Of a stretch of 64,000 nucleotides of DNA, positions 37,299 to 46,836 are shown piece after piece; position 1 is the stretch's first letter, and each line of letters starts with the position of its first letter. The notes under the pieces were generated by a model that made no database searches, was not told where the DNA came from, and saw nothing but the letters and a program-made list of their open reading frames with translations. The translations under genes and the position numbers were made by a program. The DNA comes from Methylobacter marinus A45. GTDB lineage: Bacteria; Pseudomonadota; Gammaproteobacteria; Methylococcales; Methylomonadaceae. The stretch is taken from contig NZ_KB912877.1 in the NCBI RefSeq assembly GCF_000383855.1, positions 4,085,005-4,149,004 on the forward strand, given 5' to 3'.

Positions 37299-37334
37299 GC
37301 CAGGGTTAAACAGCGCATGCTGTTTAACCCTGGC
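37299..37334. terminator. Perfect 16-bp-stem terminator after lolD
   Basis: GCCAGGGTTAAACAGC pairs without mismatch with GCTGTTTAACCCTGGC around a 4-nt loop. On the + strand GCGTTTTA follows. It sits between converging lolD and the DUF2062 gene, so it could stop both transcripts, although the minus-strand side lacks a clear T-run. Confidence 0.85.
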
Positions 37335-37343
37335 GCTCGCGTT

Positions 37344-37874
37344 TTATCTTGCCTTTCTTGCGGCCCATTTCTTGGCGACATGATGGCGCCATAATTCCTT
37401 GACGCCGAAATAGCCGACGACGGAAGTAATAATGCCGATCATCAGGCAGCCCAGAAGAAAAGGTTCCCAGGCCTGACTGAGCCCCGACATGACGCTATCC
37501 ATCGAAAACTCAAAGCCTTCGCTGGGTAAAGGCTGATTTAGCGCCCGAAGCCCAACCAAATAGGCAAAATAAAACATCGGGGGCATGGTCAGAGGGTTGG
37601 TTATCCAGACCAGGGCGACGGAAATAGGCAGGTTGGATCTGAGATACAGCGCCAGCACGGCTGCAATCGCCATTTGTCCAGGTGTTGGAATCCAGGCTAC
37701 AAAAAGACCTACGGCGGCGGCCATGGAGACTGATCGGCGATTTAAATGCCAGAGATTGGGGTCATGCAGTTTGTCGCCGAGAAACTGAAGATTCTTGTGG
37801 TTTTTAATCGCTTCAGATTTGGGCAGGTATTTTTGTATCAGTTTTTTAGGCATTGTGGTTATATCAAAAGTCAC
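37344..37874 (-). CDS. DUF2062 membrane protein
   Basis: The 176-aa protein has three or four membrane helices and the DUF2062 core: SVSMAAAVGLFVAWIPTPGQ, then VALVWITNPLTMPPMFYFAY. The family is widespread and its function is not known. It is divergent from comEC with about 50 bp between them. Confidence 0.88.
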   Translation of the reverse strand: MTFDITTMPKKLIQKYLPKSEAIKNHKNLQFLGDKLHDPNLWHLNRRSVSMAAAVGLFVAWIPTPGQMAIAAVLALYLRSNLPISVALVWITNPLTMPPMFYFAYLVGLRALNQPLPSEGFEFSMDSVMSGLSQAWEPFLLGCLMIGIITSVVGYFGVKELWRHHVAKKWAARKAR

Positions 37875-37927
37875 TTAATCACCTAAGTCTATCAGGTTTT
37901 TGTTGACCTCAAAATACCGGAAGTCGA

Positions 37928-40192
37928 ATGCTGGTTTTTACACTGTTATTTTTAGCTGGAGCTCTGCTGGCTCAGCAGTTGCCGGCATTGCCTGCCGGCG
38001 AATGGCTGATGGCGGGCGGCCTCATTGCCGGTTTGGTGGCCGGGTTGCGGTTATGGCGGGTGTTGTTTTTTCTATTGGGCGCGTTGTGGGCGATCCTGTT
38101 CGCAATGAACAGACTGACGGACAGGCTGCCCGAGTCGCTGGAAGGGATCAATATCCCAGTCAAAGGCGTTGTGGTCGGTTTGCCGGAACAGGACGAAAAG
38201 CGTGTACGCTTTGATTTGGTTGTTTCTGAATCCGGTGGAGGCCTGCCTTCGAAAATACGGTTAAGCTGGTATTATCCCAAGCATGAGGTCAGGGCGGGTC
38301 AGCAGTGGTCGGTTACCGTCAAATTGAAGCGGCCGCACGGTAATATGAATCCCGGCGGATTCGACTATGAACGCTGGCTGTTCACGGAAGGTATCGGGGC
38401 GACAGGCTATGTGCGCAATCATCCGGCGCCTGTCATGCTGTCGGATGATCCGGCCTGGTACAGTATTTCGGCGGGGCGGCAGCGTATAGCCGATCAGTTG
38501 TCGCAATTGCTGGGCGATGGCAAGAGCCTTCCGCTTGTAAAAGCAATTACGATTGGTGACGGCAATGAAATCCGTCAGGAACAATGGGAGGTTTTTCGTA
38601 AAACCGGCACGCTTCACCTGATGGTGATTTCCGGGGCGCATATCGGATTGGTCGCCGGACTGGTCTATTTTGCCGTACTCAGATTGTGGGCATGGACAGG
38701 GCTGTTGACCTGGTCTCCTCAAAAAGTTGCTGCATTATCGGCGTTAGCCGTCGCCATCCTGTATTCGGCATTGGCCGGTTTTTCCATTCCGACGCAACGC
38801 TCGGTCATTATGCTGGCTGTTGTCATGGTCGCCATTATTCTGCAGCGTAATACCCGTTCCTTTCATACCTTGGCTACTGCCATGTTCGCGGTGCTGTTAC
38901 TGGACCCTTTGGCGGTCCTGTCGGCAGGATTCTGGCTTTCTTTTCTGGCGGTGGCGGTGATTGTTTATGCCGTTGCCGGACGCTTTGGCAAGCCCGGCTA
39001 TCTTGAAGGAACCCTGAAGATCAATTGGGCCACGACCATAGCTTTGTCGCCATTGTTGCTGTTCTTTTTCCAGCAAGTTTCATTGATTGCTCCGCTGGCT
39101 AATCTTATTGCGGTGCCTGTTGTCAGTTTTCTGGTTGTGCCGTTATCATTGCTGTCGGTGCTGGTGATGTGGATCTCGCCGGCCCTGGCCGGGAATCTGT
39201 TTGTTCTCGTCGATGTCGTGCTGCAGGGGTTGTGGTGGCTATTGAGTGCGCTGGCGGACACGCCGTTATCCGTGATAAATCATGCGCAGCCTCCGGGCTG
39301 GGCATTATGTTTCGCCATACCGGGCATCTTGATCATGCTGGCACCTGTCGGCATGCCGGCTCGCTGGCTGGGGCTGGTGATGTTTTTGCCGCTGGCCTTT
39401 ACGGAACCGAACCGGCCTGAGCCGGGCGGCTTCAGGATGACCTTGCTGGACGTCGGCCAAGGCTTGTCGGCGGTCGTGCAAACATCCGGTCATGTGCTTG
39501 TGTACGACACTGGCGCGAAATTTTCCCAGCAAAGCGATATGGGCCGTAGCGTGGTGCTGCCTTTTTTGCGTAAGCAGGGCATCGACAAGATTGACAGTCT
39601 GATCATCAGTCATGGCGACAACGACCATATCGGCGGCGCTGAATCATTGATGAAAGGCATCGAGACCGGGCAGGTGCTTACCAGCGTGCCGCAACAGCTG
39701 AGCAGTCATGCGCCGGTCGCTTGCATGGCAGGGCAGTCATGGCGTTGGGATGGCGTGATGTTCACAATGTTGTCGCCAGCCCCGTCGGGTTTTGTTTCGG
39801 AAAACGACAATTCCTGTGTGTTAAAAATTCAGTCTGAAAAAGGGGTTGTGTTATTGGTCGGCGATATAGAGGCTTCGGCCGAAACCTGGCTGGTCGAGGC
39901 TTATGGCGGGCAACTGAAGGCGGATGTGCTGATTGCGCCTCATCATGGCAGCAAAACTTCATCGACCCGGCCGTTTCTGCAAAACGTTCAGCCTGATTAT
40001 GTGCTGATTCCGGCCGGCTACCGCAATCAGTTTGGATTTCCTCATCAGTCCGTGTTGCAGCGCTATCAGGCTGTCAATGCGCAATGGCTGAATATTGCCG
40101 AGCAAGGCGCGATTTTTGTCGATGCCGAAACCGATTCGCTGGCCGTGCAAACCATGCGGGGGCGCGAAAGCCGATATTGGAACAGTCGCTGA
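37928..40192 (+). CDS. comEC: DNA uptake channel ComEC/Rec2
   Basis: The 754-aa protein has N-terminal membrane helices and an OB-fold region (about 50-190), the competence domain with 8-10 helices (about 220-480), and a C-terminal metallo-beta-lactamase domain (about 500-740) with LLDVGQGLSAVVQT, SHGDNDHIGGAES and IAPHHGSKTSS. It conducts single-stranded DNA across the inner membrane during transformation. A homologous lactamase-like domain with intact HGDNDH suggests that the nuclease-like part is active. Confidence 0.93.
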   Translation: MLVFTLLFLAGALLAQQLPALPAGEWLMAGGLIAGLVAGLRLWRVLFFLLGALWAILFAMNRLTDRLPESLEGINIPVKGVVVGLPEQDEKRVRFDLVVSESGGGLPSKIRLSWYYPKHEVRAGQQWSVTVKLKRPHGNMNPGGFDYERWLFTEGIGATGYVRNHPAPVMLSDDPAWYSISAGRQRIADQLSQLLGDGKSLPLVKAITIGDGNEIRQEQWEVFRKTGTLHLMVISGAHIGLVAGLVYFAVLRLWAWTGLLTWSPQKVAALSALAVAILYSALAGFSIPTQRSVIMLAVVMVAIILQRNTRSFHTLATAMFAVLLLDPLAVLSAGFWLSFLAVAVIVYAVAGRFGKPGYLEGTLKINWATTIALSPLLLFFFQQVSLIAPLANLIAVPVVSFLVVPLSLLSVLVMWISPALAGNLFVLVDVVLQGLWWLLSALADTPLSVINHAQPPGWALCFAIPGILIMLAPVGMPARWLGLVMFLPLAFTEPNRPEPGGFRMTLLDVGQGLSAVVQTSGHVLVYDTGAKFSQQSDMGRSVVLPFLRKQGIDKIDSLIISHGDNDHIGGAESLMKGIETGQVLTSVPQQLSSHAPVACMAGQSWRWDGVMFTMLSPAPSGFVSENDNSCVLKIQSEKGVVLLVGDIEASAETWLVEAYGGQLKADVLIAPHHGSKTSSTRPFLQNVQPDYVLIPAGYRNQFGFPHQSVLQRYQAVNAQWLNIAEQGAIFVDAETDSLAVQTMRGRESRYWNSR

Positions 40193-40225
40193 TGCAAGAT
40201 TTTCGTTTTAGTAATAACCAAGTTC

Positions 40226-40260
40226 TTTACTACGGAATTAAATAGGACTAAAATGGTCCT
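40226..40260 (+). promoter_or_regulatory. suf promoter with overlapping dyad operator
   Basis: TTTACT (40226-40231), 17 bp, then TAAAAT (40249-40254). An inverted repeat AGGAC-N7-GTCCT (40244-40260) covers the -10 box, in the style of an Rrf2/IscR-family site. The regulator gene begins at 40278, so it probably controls itself and the suf genes. Confidence 0.6.
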
Positions 40261-40277
40261 CAATTAAAGAGGTAGGT

Positions 40278-40727
40278 ATGTTACGGTTGAGCAAATTAAC
40301 TGATTATGCAACGGTCATTCTGAGTTTTATGGCGAAGGATGAAACGCATGTGCATGCGGCTATGGAAATAGCGGCAGCCACAGGAATCGCTTTGCCTACG
40401 GTCAGCAAAATCCTGAAGTCGCTGGTGAAAGCGGGGGTGCTGATATCCACGCGCGGCGCCAAGGGCGGTTATGCATTAGCCCGGGTGCCTGAGAAAATCA
40501 GTGTGGCGACGGTTATCAGCGCTTTGGAAGGGCCGATTGCGCTGACCGAATGCAGTATTTCCCATCAGGGCTGTGAACAGGCTTCGGGCTGCGATATTCG
40601 CGGTAATTGGAGCTTGATTAACCGGACGATTCATAACGCCCTGGAGTCCGTGACTCTGGCGGATATGATCAGACCTGCCGTCGTGCCGGAAGAGGTTTTT
40701 ATTCCGGTTGCCAGTTTATATCGTTAA
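40278..40727 (+). CDS. SUF-specific Rrf2-family iron-sulfur regulator
   Basis: This 149-aa Rrf2 protein has a winged-helix start ([19 protein letters not shown]), the typical [11 protein letters not shown] wing and three cysteines ([19 protein letters not shown]) that should bind a [2Fe-2S] cluster. It belongs to the IscR-like regulators placed at the head of SUF operons. It should sense cluster status and repress the operon through the dyad overlapping the promoter. It is 13 bp from sufB. Confidence 0.92.
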   Translation: MLRLSKLTDYATVILSFMAKDETHVHAAMEIAAATGIALPTVSKILKSLVKAGVLISTRGAKGGYALARVPEKISVATVISALEGPIALTECSISHQGCEQASGCDIRGNWSLINRTIHNALESVTLADMIRPAVVPEEVFIPVASLYR

Positions 40728-40740
40728 ATTAGAGTTGTTT

Positions 40741-42189
40741 ATGTCAACAAGTGCGAAAGAAATCGAGAACCTGATCAGTCGTGAATACAAGCAGGGCTTT
40801 GTGACCGAACTGGAAGCCACCACGTTTCCGCCCGGATTGAATGAAGATGTTATTCACAAGCTGTCCAAGGTCAAGAACGAGCCCGAGTTTATGCTCGAAT
40901 ATCGGCTGAAAGCGTTTCGCCACTGGCAGACCATGCAGTCGCCGACCTGGGCGTTCGTCAAGTTTGAGCCGGTTGACTATCAGTCGATCAGCTACTATTC
41001 GGCGCCCAAACGCAAGGAAGACGGTCCGAAAAGCCTGGACGAAGTCGATCCGCAAGTGCTGGAAGCCTACAAAAAGCTGGGCATTCCGCTGGACGAACAG
41101 GAACGGCTGGCCGGTGTGGCGGTCGATGCGGTGTTTGACAGCGTATCGGTGGCGACGACGTTTAAGGGCAAGCTGAAAGAGGCCGGTATTATTTTTTGTC
41201 CGATTTCAGAAGCCTTGCGCGACTATCCGGAACTGGTCCAGCAATATCTGGGCTCGGTCGTGCCGCATACCGACAATTTCTTTGCCGCGCTCAATGCGGC
41301 CGTGTTTACCGACGGCTCATTCGTCTACATTCCGAAAGGCGTGCGCTGCCCGATGGAATTGTCGACCTATTTCCGCATCAATGCCGCCAATACCGGGCAG
41401 TTTGAAAGAACGCTGATCATTGCCGACGAAGGCAGCCATGTCAGCTATCTGGAAGGCTGTACGGCGCCCATGCGCGACGAAAACCAGCTGCATGCGGCCG
41501 TGGTCGAGCTGGTCGCCTTGAAGGACGCGACGATTAAATATTCCACCGTGCAGAACTGGTATCCGGGCGACAAGGAAGGCAAAGGCGGCATCTACAATTT
41601 CGTCACCAAGCGGGCCGACTGCCGCGGCGAAAATGCCAAAGTGTCCTGGACGCAGGTGGAGACCGGTTCGGCGATCACCTGGAAATACCCGAGCTGCATT
41701 CTGAGCGGCGACAATTCCGTCGGCGAGTTTTACTCGGTGGCGCTGACCAATAATTTCCAGCAGGCCGATACCGGCACCAAGATGATCCATATCGGCAAAA
41801 ACACCCGCAGCACGATTGTTTCGAAGGGCATTTCGGCAGGCCGCGCGCAGAATACCTATCGCGGCCTGGTCAAGGTGTTGAAAAGCGCCGAGAACGCGCG
41901 CAACTACACCCAGTGCGACTCCTTGCTGATCGGCGATAAATGCGGCGCGCATACGTTCCCGTATGTCGAGGTCAAACAGCCTTCGGCGCAGGTCGAGCAT
42001 GAAGCGACGACGTCCAAGATCAGCGAAGATCAGCTGTTCTTCTGTCAGCAGCGCGGCCTATCGGCGGAAGACGCCGTGTCCATGATCGTGAACGGTTTTT
42101 GTAAGGAAGTGTTCAAGGAACTGCCGATGGAGTTTGCGGTTGAGGCGCAAGCTTTGCTGGGGTTGAGTCTGGAAGGCTCGGTTGGCTAG
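40741..42189 (+). CDS. sufB: Fe-S assembly protein SufB
   Basis: The 482-aa SufB is the scaffold on which clusters are built with SufC and SufD. Typical stretches are [55 protein letters not shown], and [18 protein letters not shown]. The cysteines of [12 protein letters not shown] and [13 protein letters not shown] are retained. ATG 40741 is chosen; a longer frame overlaps the regulator. Its TAG overlaps the hicA start by one base. Confidence 0.95.
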   Translation: MSTSAKEIENLISREYKQGFVTELEATTFPPGLNEDVIHKLSKVKNEPEFMLEYRLKAFRHWQTMQSPTWAFVKFEPVDYQSISYYSAPKRKEDGPKSLDEVDPQVLEAYKKLGIPLDEQERLAGVAVDAVFDSVSVATTFKGKLKEAGIIFCPISEALRDYPELVQQYLGSVVPHTDNFFAALNAAVFTDGSFVYIPKGVRCPMELSTYFRINAANTGQFERTLIIADEGSHVSYLEGCTAPMRDENQLHAAVVELVALKDATIKYSTVQNWYPGDKEGKGGIYNFVTKRADCRGENAKVSWTQVETGSAITWKYPSCILSGDNSVGEFYSVALTNNFQQADTGTKMIHIGKNTRSTIVSKGISAGRAQNTYRGLVKVLKSAENARNYTQCDSLLIGDKCGAHTFPYVEVKQPSAQVEHEATTSKISEDQLFFCQQRGLSAEDAVSMIVNGFCKEVFKELPMEFAVEAQALLGLSLEGSVG

Positions 42190-42449
42190 TGGGTAAATAC
42201 GATAAATTACTCACCAGGATATTAAACGGACGTTCCGATAATAATATCTCGTTTTTGGAACTTACGCAGTTGCTGCAACGGTTACAGTTTGATGTCAGGA
42301 TACACGGCGATCATCATATATTTACTCGTGACGGTATTGCTGAAATTCTGAATTTACAACCTAGAGGCGCAATGGCGAAAGCCTATCAGGTCAAACAAGT
42401 GAGGCAAATTATTGTGAATTATCATTTGGGATTGGAATATGACCAGTAA
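42189..42449 (+). CDS. hicA: HicA-like toxin
   Basis: The 86-aa protein resembles HicA-family toxins, dsRBD-fold ribonucleases: LLQRLQFDVRIHGDHHIF carries the conserved His (HGDHHIF), followed by the ALAP-type ILNLQPRGAMAKAYQVKQVR and a C-terminal helix. A GTG start at 42189 overlaps the sufB stop by one base. The coding DNA is visibly more AT-rich than sufB and sufC. It overlaps hicB by 11 nt. It sits inside the suf operon; see findings. Confidence 0.78.
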   Translation: MGKYDKLLTRILNGRSDNNISFLELTQLLQRLQFDVRIHGDHHIFTRDGIAEILNLQPRGAMAKAYQVKQVRQIIVNYHLGLEYDQ

Positions 42450-42651
42450 GTACGAAATGATTATCTACTGGAGTGAGCAAGATCAGTCTTATCTTGTTGA
42501 GGTTCCTGAATTGCCGGGCTGTATGGCGGACGGCAATAGTTACCAAGAGGCCGTCCGGAATGCTGAACAAGTGATCAATGAATGGATAGAAACGGCCAGG
42601 GAGTTAGGGCGTTCTATTCCGGAACCGAAAGGGCGCTTATTGTATGCGTAA
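42439..42651 (+). CDS. hicB: HicB-like antitoxin
   Basis: The 70-aa protein has the HicB partial RNase H fold: MIIYWSEQDQSYLVEVPELP, GCMADGNSYQEAVRNAEQVI, and IETARELGRSIPEP. A DNA-binding C-terminal domain is lacking, so it may not act as repressor by itself. It follows hicA with an 11-nt overlap, and 74 bp separate it from sufC. Confidence 0.85.
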   Translation: MTSKYEMIIYWSEQDQSYLVEVPELPGCMADGNSYQEAVRNAEQVINEWIETARELGRSIPEPKGRLLYA

Positions 42652-42725
42652 TCAGCGCGAATCAATGATTTGCATAGCTTTGGCGTAAACCATTCAAATA
42701 ATTTTTATAGTTAGGTAAAACAAAT

Positions 42726-43517
42726 ATGCTCAGCATAGAAAATCTTCACGTCAACGTAGGCGACAAGCCCATTCTTAAAGGCATCAATCTGCAAGTCAAT
42801 GCCGGCGAGATTCATGCCATCATGGGGCCGAACGGCTCCGGCAAAAGCACGTTATCGCATGTATTGTCAGGCAAGAGCGGCTACACCGTGACGGAAGGCT
42901 CCATCACGTATCAGAACAAGAATCTGGTGGACATGGCGCCAGAAATCCGCGCGCGCGAAGGTGTGTTTCTGGCTTTCCAATATCCGGTCGAAATTCCCGG
43001 CGTCAGCAATATTTACTTGCTGAAAGCGGCGCTGAACGCCATCCGCAAGCATCACGGCCAGCCGGAAGTCGACGCGATGGATTTTCTGACCCTGGTCAAG
43101 GACAAGGTGCGCCTGCTGGAAATGGACGAACGGTTTCTGTACCGCGCCGTCAACGAAGGCTTCTCGGGCGGTGAAAAGAAACGCAACGAGATCCTGCAGA
43201 TGGCGATACTGGAGCCTAAATTGTGCATCCTCGATGAAACCGATTCGGGTCTGGACATCGACGCGCTGAGAATCGTCGCAGACGGCGTCAACTCCTTGCG
43301 TTCGCCGGACCGCTCGTTTGTCATGGTGACGCATTATCAGCGTTTACTGAGTTACATCAAACCGGACTTCGTGCATGTACTGGCGCACGGGCAAATCGTC
43401 AAATCCGGCGGTCCCGAGCTGGCATTGGAGCTGGAAGAGAAAGGTTACAGTTGGGTCGACCGCATGGATGCCGGAGATAAAGCAACGCAGGGAGCGGTTG
43501 CTGGCGGAGCTGCGTAA
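42726..43517 (+). CDS. sufC: Fe-S assembly ATPase SufC
   Basis: The 263-aa ABC ATPase has Walker A GPNGSGKST (about 35), the SufC-type EGFSGGEKKRNEI signature, Walker B LCILDETDSGLD and the switch His in MVTHYQRLL. It powers cluster assembly on SufBD. It ends with an overlap of one base with the sufD ATG. Confidence 0.95.
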   Translation: MLSIENLHVNVGDKPILKGINLQVNAGEIHAIMGPNGSGKSTLSHVLSGKSGYTVTEGSITYQNKNLVDMAPEIRAREGVFLAFQYPVEIPGVSNIYLLKAALNAIRKHHGQPEVDAMDFLTLVKDKVRLLEMDERFLYRAVNEGFSGGEKKRNEILQMAILEPKLCILDETDSGLDIDALRIVADGVNSLRSPDRSFVMVTHYQRLLSYIKPDFVHVLAHGQIVKSGGPELALELEEKGYSWVDRMDAGDKATQGAVAGGAA

Positions 43518-44839
43518 TGACTACGGCAACAGCAAGCCGTTATACGGCTGAATATCAAAGCATAGCGCCAGCCTTGCCGGGTCAGTCGTTGACCTGGCTG
43601 CAACAGTTAAGAAGCGAGGCGTTGGCCAGTTTTTCAGTGCATGGTTTCCCCTCGCTGCGCGAAGAGGACTGGCGCTATACGAACGTGTCCGCGATCGAGA
43701 AAAAGCTATTCAAACCGGTTGCCGGTTTAACGGCGGGTACGGTTGACGCGGACTGGCTGAGACAGCATCAGCTGGAAGACGCCTGGTCGATCGTGCTGGT
43801 TGACGGGCATTTCTCGGCTGCATTGTCAGTGCTGGACGGTCTGCCGGAATCGGTTTCGTTGATGAGCATGGCCGAGGCGCTGAGTGCGCAATCTGCACTG
43901 CTGGAGCGGTATCTGGGCCGTGCCGTGGCGGGCGAAGACAACAGTTTCATCGCCTTCAATACCGCCTGGTTTACCGATGGGCTGTTTGTGCATGTGCCGG
44001 CCGGACAGGCATTGGCGAAGCCGGTGCAGTTGCTGCATGTCGTCACGCAGGCCGAGACGCTGGCGGCAACACGCCATGTCGTCATTATCGATGACATGGC
44101 CGAAGCGCAAGTGATAGAAACGTTCGTCGGCCTGGGCCAGGCTTATCTGTCGGCGGCCGTCACTGAAGTGTTCGTCGGGCCTAACGCGGATCTGACCTTG
44201 TATAAACAGCAAAGCGAGTCCGATAAAGCCTACCATTTCGGCGGCATCTACGTTAAGCAGGCGCGTGATGCCCGTTTCAGGCACCATAACTTTGCTTTTG
44301 GCAGCTTGTTGGCGCGCAACGATATCCATGCCGATCTCGACCATGCGTCCGAATGTGAGCTGAATGGCTTGTTCGTGGGCGGCAAACGCCAGCACATCGA
44401 TAACCATACGCGCATCAATCATCTGGAGCCGCGCGGCAGTAGTCGCGAAGTTTATAAAGGCGTGCTCGATGACAGGGCGCGCGGCGTGTTCCAGGGGCGC
44501 GTGATTGTAGCGCAGGATGCTCAGAATACCGATTCTGAAATGAATAACCGTAATCTGCTGCTGTCCGATGATGCCGAAATCGACACCAAGCCGCAGCTGG
44601 AAATCTATGCCGATGATGTCAAGTGCGGCCATGGCGTGACGGTAGGCCAGCTCGATGAAAAATCGATTTTTTATCTGCAATCACGCTGCGTCGACGAAGA
44701 GACGGCCCGTAACATGCTGACTTTCGCGTTTGCCAACGAGATGGTCGATAAGGTCAAAATCAAAGACCTGCACGATAGATTGCTGGAACAGTTATTGGCG
44801 CGCTTCCCTCAGGAAGGCGTTAAGAAAGAATGGCTGTAA
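43517..44839 (+). CDS. sufD: Fe-S assembly protein SufD
   Basis: The 440-aa SufD has a helical N-terminus (WLQQLRSEALASFSVHGFPS; LREEDWRYTNVSAIEK) and the beta-helix core with FGSLLARNDIHADLDHASEC, NHTRINHLEPRGSSREVYKG and KCGHGVTVGQLDEKSIFYLQ. The conserved His in KCGHG is present. It partners SufB and SufC. Confidence 0.94.
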   Translation: MTTATASRYTAEYQSIAPALPGQSLTWLQQLRSEALASFSVHGFPSLREEDWRYTNVSAIEKKLFKPVAGLTAGTVDADWLRQHQLEDAWSIVLVDGHFSAALSVLDGLPESVSLMSMAEALSAQSALLERYLGRAVAGEDNSFIAFNTAWFTDGLFVHVPAGQALAKPVQLLHVVTQAETLAATRHVVIIDDMAEAQVIETFVGLGQAYLSAAVTEVFVGPNADLTLYKQQSESDKAYHFGGIYVKQARDARFRHHNFAFGSLLARNDIHADLDHASECELNGLFVGGKRQHIDNHTRINHLEPRGSSREVYKGVLDDRARGVFQGRVIVAQDAQNTDSEMNNRNLLLSDDAEIDTKPQLEIYADDVKCGHGVTVGQLDEKSIFYLQSRCVDEETARNMLTFAFANEMVDKVKIKDLHDRLLEQLLARFPQEGVKKEWL

Positions 44840-44924
44840 GCAGAGACAGCAGCATTCAGTTGATTAAGTTAAATATGTGGCATTGCTGATTAAGCGACGC
44901 GTAAATTTTCGAAACATTAATATT

Positions 44925-46148
44925 ATGACCAATTTCCCTGTAGCAAAAATTCGGGCCGATTTTCCTATCCTGGAGCAGAAAGTCCGCAACAAGCCCTTGG
45001 TTTACCTGGACAATGCCGCTACATGCCAGAAGCCCAATAGGGTGATCGACAGCATCTCGCATCTGTATCGCCACGATTACGCCAATGTGCACCGCGGCGT
45101 GCACACCTTGAGCGTGCGTTCCACCGATCAGTTCGAAGCGGCGCGCATCAAGGTCAAGGAATTTATCAATGCGGCCAGCGACAAAGAGATTATTTTTGTC
45201 AAAGGCACGACCGAAGCCATCAACCTGGTCGCCCAGACCTTTGGCCGGACCCATATCAAGGCCGGCGACGAAATCGTGATCAGCGGCATGGAGCATCACT
45301 CCAATATCGTACCCTGGCAAATGCTGTGCCAGCAGACCGGCGCGGTATTGAAAGTCGCGCCGATCAATCATAAAGGCGAGTTGATCTATGACGGCTTTGA
45401 GAAACTGCTGAACGAAAAAACCAAGCTGGTTTCCATCGTGCACATGTCCAATGCCCTGGGCACGGTCAATCCGGTCAAGAAGATCATTGCCGCGGCGCAC
45501 GGCAGGGGCATTCCGGTATTGCTGGACGGCGCGCAGGCCATTCCGCACATGCCGGTGGACGTGCAGGAACTCGATTGCGACTTTTACGTTTTCTCGGGTC
45601 ATAAACTGTACGGCCCGTCCGGCATTGGTGTGCTGTACGGCAAACAGGCGCTGCTGGAAGCCATGCCGCCGTACCAGGGCGGCGGCGACATGATCCGCAA
45701 GGTCACCTTTGAAGAAACCGAATACAATGTGTTGCCGTACAAGTTCGAAGCCGGAACGCCCAGCATTGCCGATGTGATCGGTCTCGGCGCCGCCATCGAC
45801 TATCTGAATGAGGTCGGCATGGATGCCATTGCCGCTTACGAGGCCGAGCTGTTGGATTATGCCACTGAACAGGCCAGGCAGATCAAGGGGTTGCGCATTA
45901 TCGGCGAGGCCGAACACAAAGGCGCGATCCTGTCTTTTGTGCTCGACAGAATCCACCCGCACGATATCGGCACCATGCTGGACAGTCTGGGCATCGCGGT
46001 CAGGGCCGGGCACCATTGCGCCATGCCGGTGATGGATTTCTTCGAGGTTCCAGCCACGGCAAGAGCCTCATTTGCCATGTACAATACCAAAGAAGAAATC
46101 GATGTCTTGATGCAGGGGATAAAATCCCTGATCGAGGTATTTGGCTGA
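44925..46148 (+). CDS. sufS: Cysteine desulfurase SufS
   Basis: The 407-aa PLP enzyme provides sulfur. The Lys that binds PLP is in FSGHKLYGPSGIGV (about 226), and the active-site Cys is in VRAGHHCAMPVM (about 364), the group II signature. Start at 44925 gives the normal N-terminus (KIRADFPILEQKV); a GTG at 44877 would extend it by 16 residues. It is followed after 73 bp by the scaffold gene. Confidence 0.95.
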   Translation: MTNFPVAKIRADFPILEQKVRNKPLVYLDNAATCQKPNRVIDSISHLYRHDYANVHRGVHTLSVRSTDQFEAARIKVKEFINAASDKEIIFVKGTTEAINLVAQTFGRTHIKAGDEIVISGMEHHSNIVPWQMLCQQTGAVLKVAPINHKGELIYDGFEKLLNEKTKLVSIVHMSNALGTVNPVKKIIAAAHGRGIPVLLDGAQAIPHMPVDVQELDCDFYVFSGHKLYGPSGIGVLYGKQALLEAMPPYQGGGDMIRKVTFEETEYNVLPYKFEAGTPSIADVIGLGAAIDYLNEVGMDAIAAYEAELLDYATEQARQIKGLRIIGEAEHKGAILSFVLDRIHPHDIGTMLDSLGIAVRAGHHCAMPVMDFFEVPATARASFAMYNTKEEIDVLMQGIKSLIEVFG

Positions 46149-46221
46149 AGCTTGTTCGCGCCCTCGTTAGTTCAGAAGCGCTTTATTCCGATTGATATAC
46201 CGAATTTAACTGAGAACACCT

Positions 46222-46674
46222 ATGTTTGATGATTTACGCGACCTCTATCAAGAGGTTATTTTTGACCACAACAGAAACCCGCGCAATTTCCGTGTCATTG
46301 AAAATGCGGACCGGCAGGTGGAAGGCTTTAACCCGCTGTGCGGCGATCGCCTGACCTTGTTCCTGAGAATGGACGGCGATGTGATCGTGGACGCCAGTTT
46401 CCAGGGCTCGGGATGCGCCATCTCCACGGCTTCGGTGTCGCTGATGACCGAAATCATCAAGGGCAAAACCGAGCAGGAAGCCGAGGAGTTGTTCAAGCAG
46501 TTCCATGAGATGACCACCGGCAAGGGCGAGCAGGCCAGTCTGGCCGCGGTCGGCAAGCTGGCCGTGCTGGCCGGCGTGCGCGAATACCCGGCGCGGGTAA
46601 AGTGCGCGACGCTGGCCTGGCATACGCTCGATGCGGCGCTGAAGAACGAGCAAAAATCGATTTCCACGGAATAA
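46222..46674 (+). CDS. sufU: SUF-associated NifU/SufU-type scaffold
   Basis: The 150-aa protein is of the SufU branch of the IscU/NifU family: LYQEVIFDHNRNPRNFRVIE, NPLCGDRLTLFLR, GSGCAISTASVSLMTE and a third Cys in PARVKCATLAWHTLD. It has the extra stretch between the second and third cysteines typical of SufU. SufU usually acts as a zinc-dependent sulfur acceptor for SufS. It is the last gene of the suf operon. Confidence 0.92.
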   Translation: MFDDLRDLYQEVIFDHNRNPRNFRVIENADRQVEGFNPLCGDRLTLFLRMDGDVIVDASFQGSGCAISTASVSLMTEIIKGKTEQEAEELFKQFHEMTTGKGEQASLAAVGKLAVLAGVREYPARVKCATLAWHTLDAALKNEQKSISTE

Positions 46675-46748
46675 GCCAGGATGTGAAGCGTCTGGCCTGG
46701 CCACATGACAACCCTCGGGTGCAACCGGTCGGCTGACCGTTGCGTTCC

Positions 46749-46770
46749 AGGGTCGAATTGATTCGACCCT
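46749..46770. repeat. Perfect REP-like palindrome
   Basis: AGGGTCGAAT, TG, ATTCGACCCT. Related palindromes are at 22396-22415 (GGGTCGAA...TTCGACCC) and, more degenerate, at 58857-58876 (GGGACGAATCAATTCGGCCC). There is no T-run, so a terminator role after sufU is unclear. Confidence 0.7.
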
Positions 46771-46836
46771 ACAGCTTTGGGATGTAGCGAGGATACGCCT
46801 TCCGGCCAAGTGCTCTCTACCAGTTCCTTGCAAGGC

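Noticed and set aside
44856-46016. A 386-codon open frame on the minus strand opposite sufS
   Set aside because: Antisense to a certain gene; composition typical for a shadow frame.
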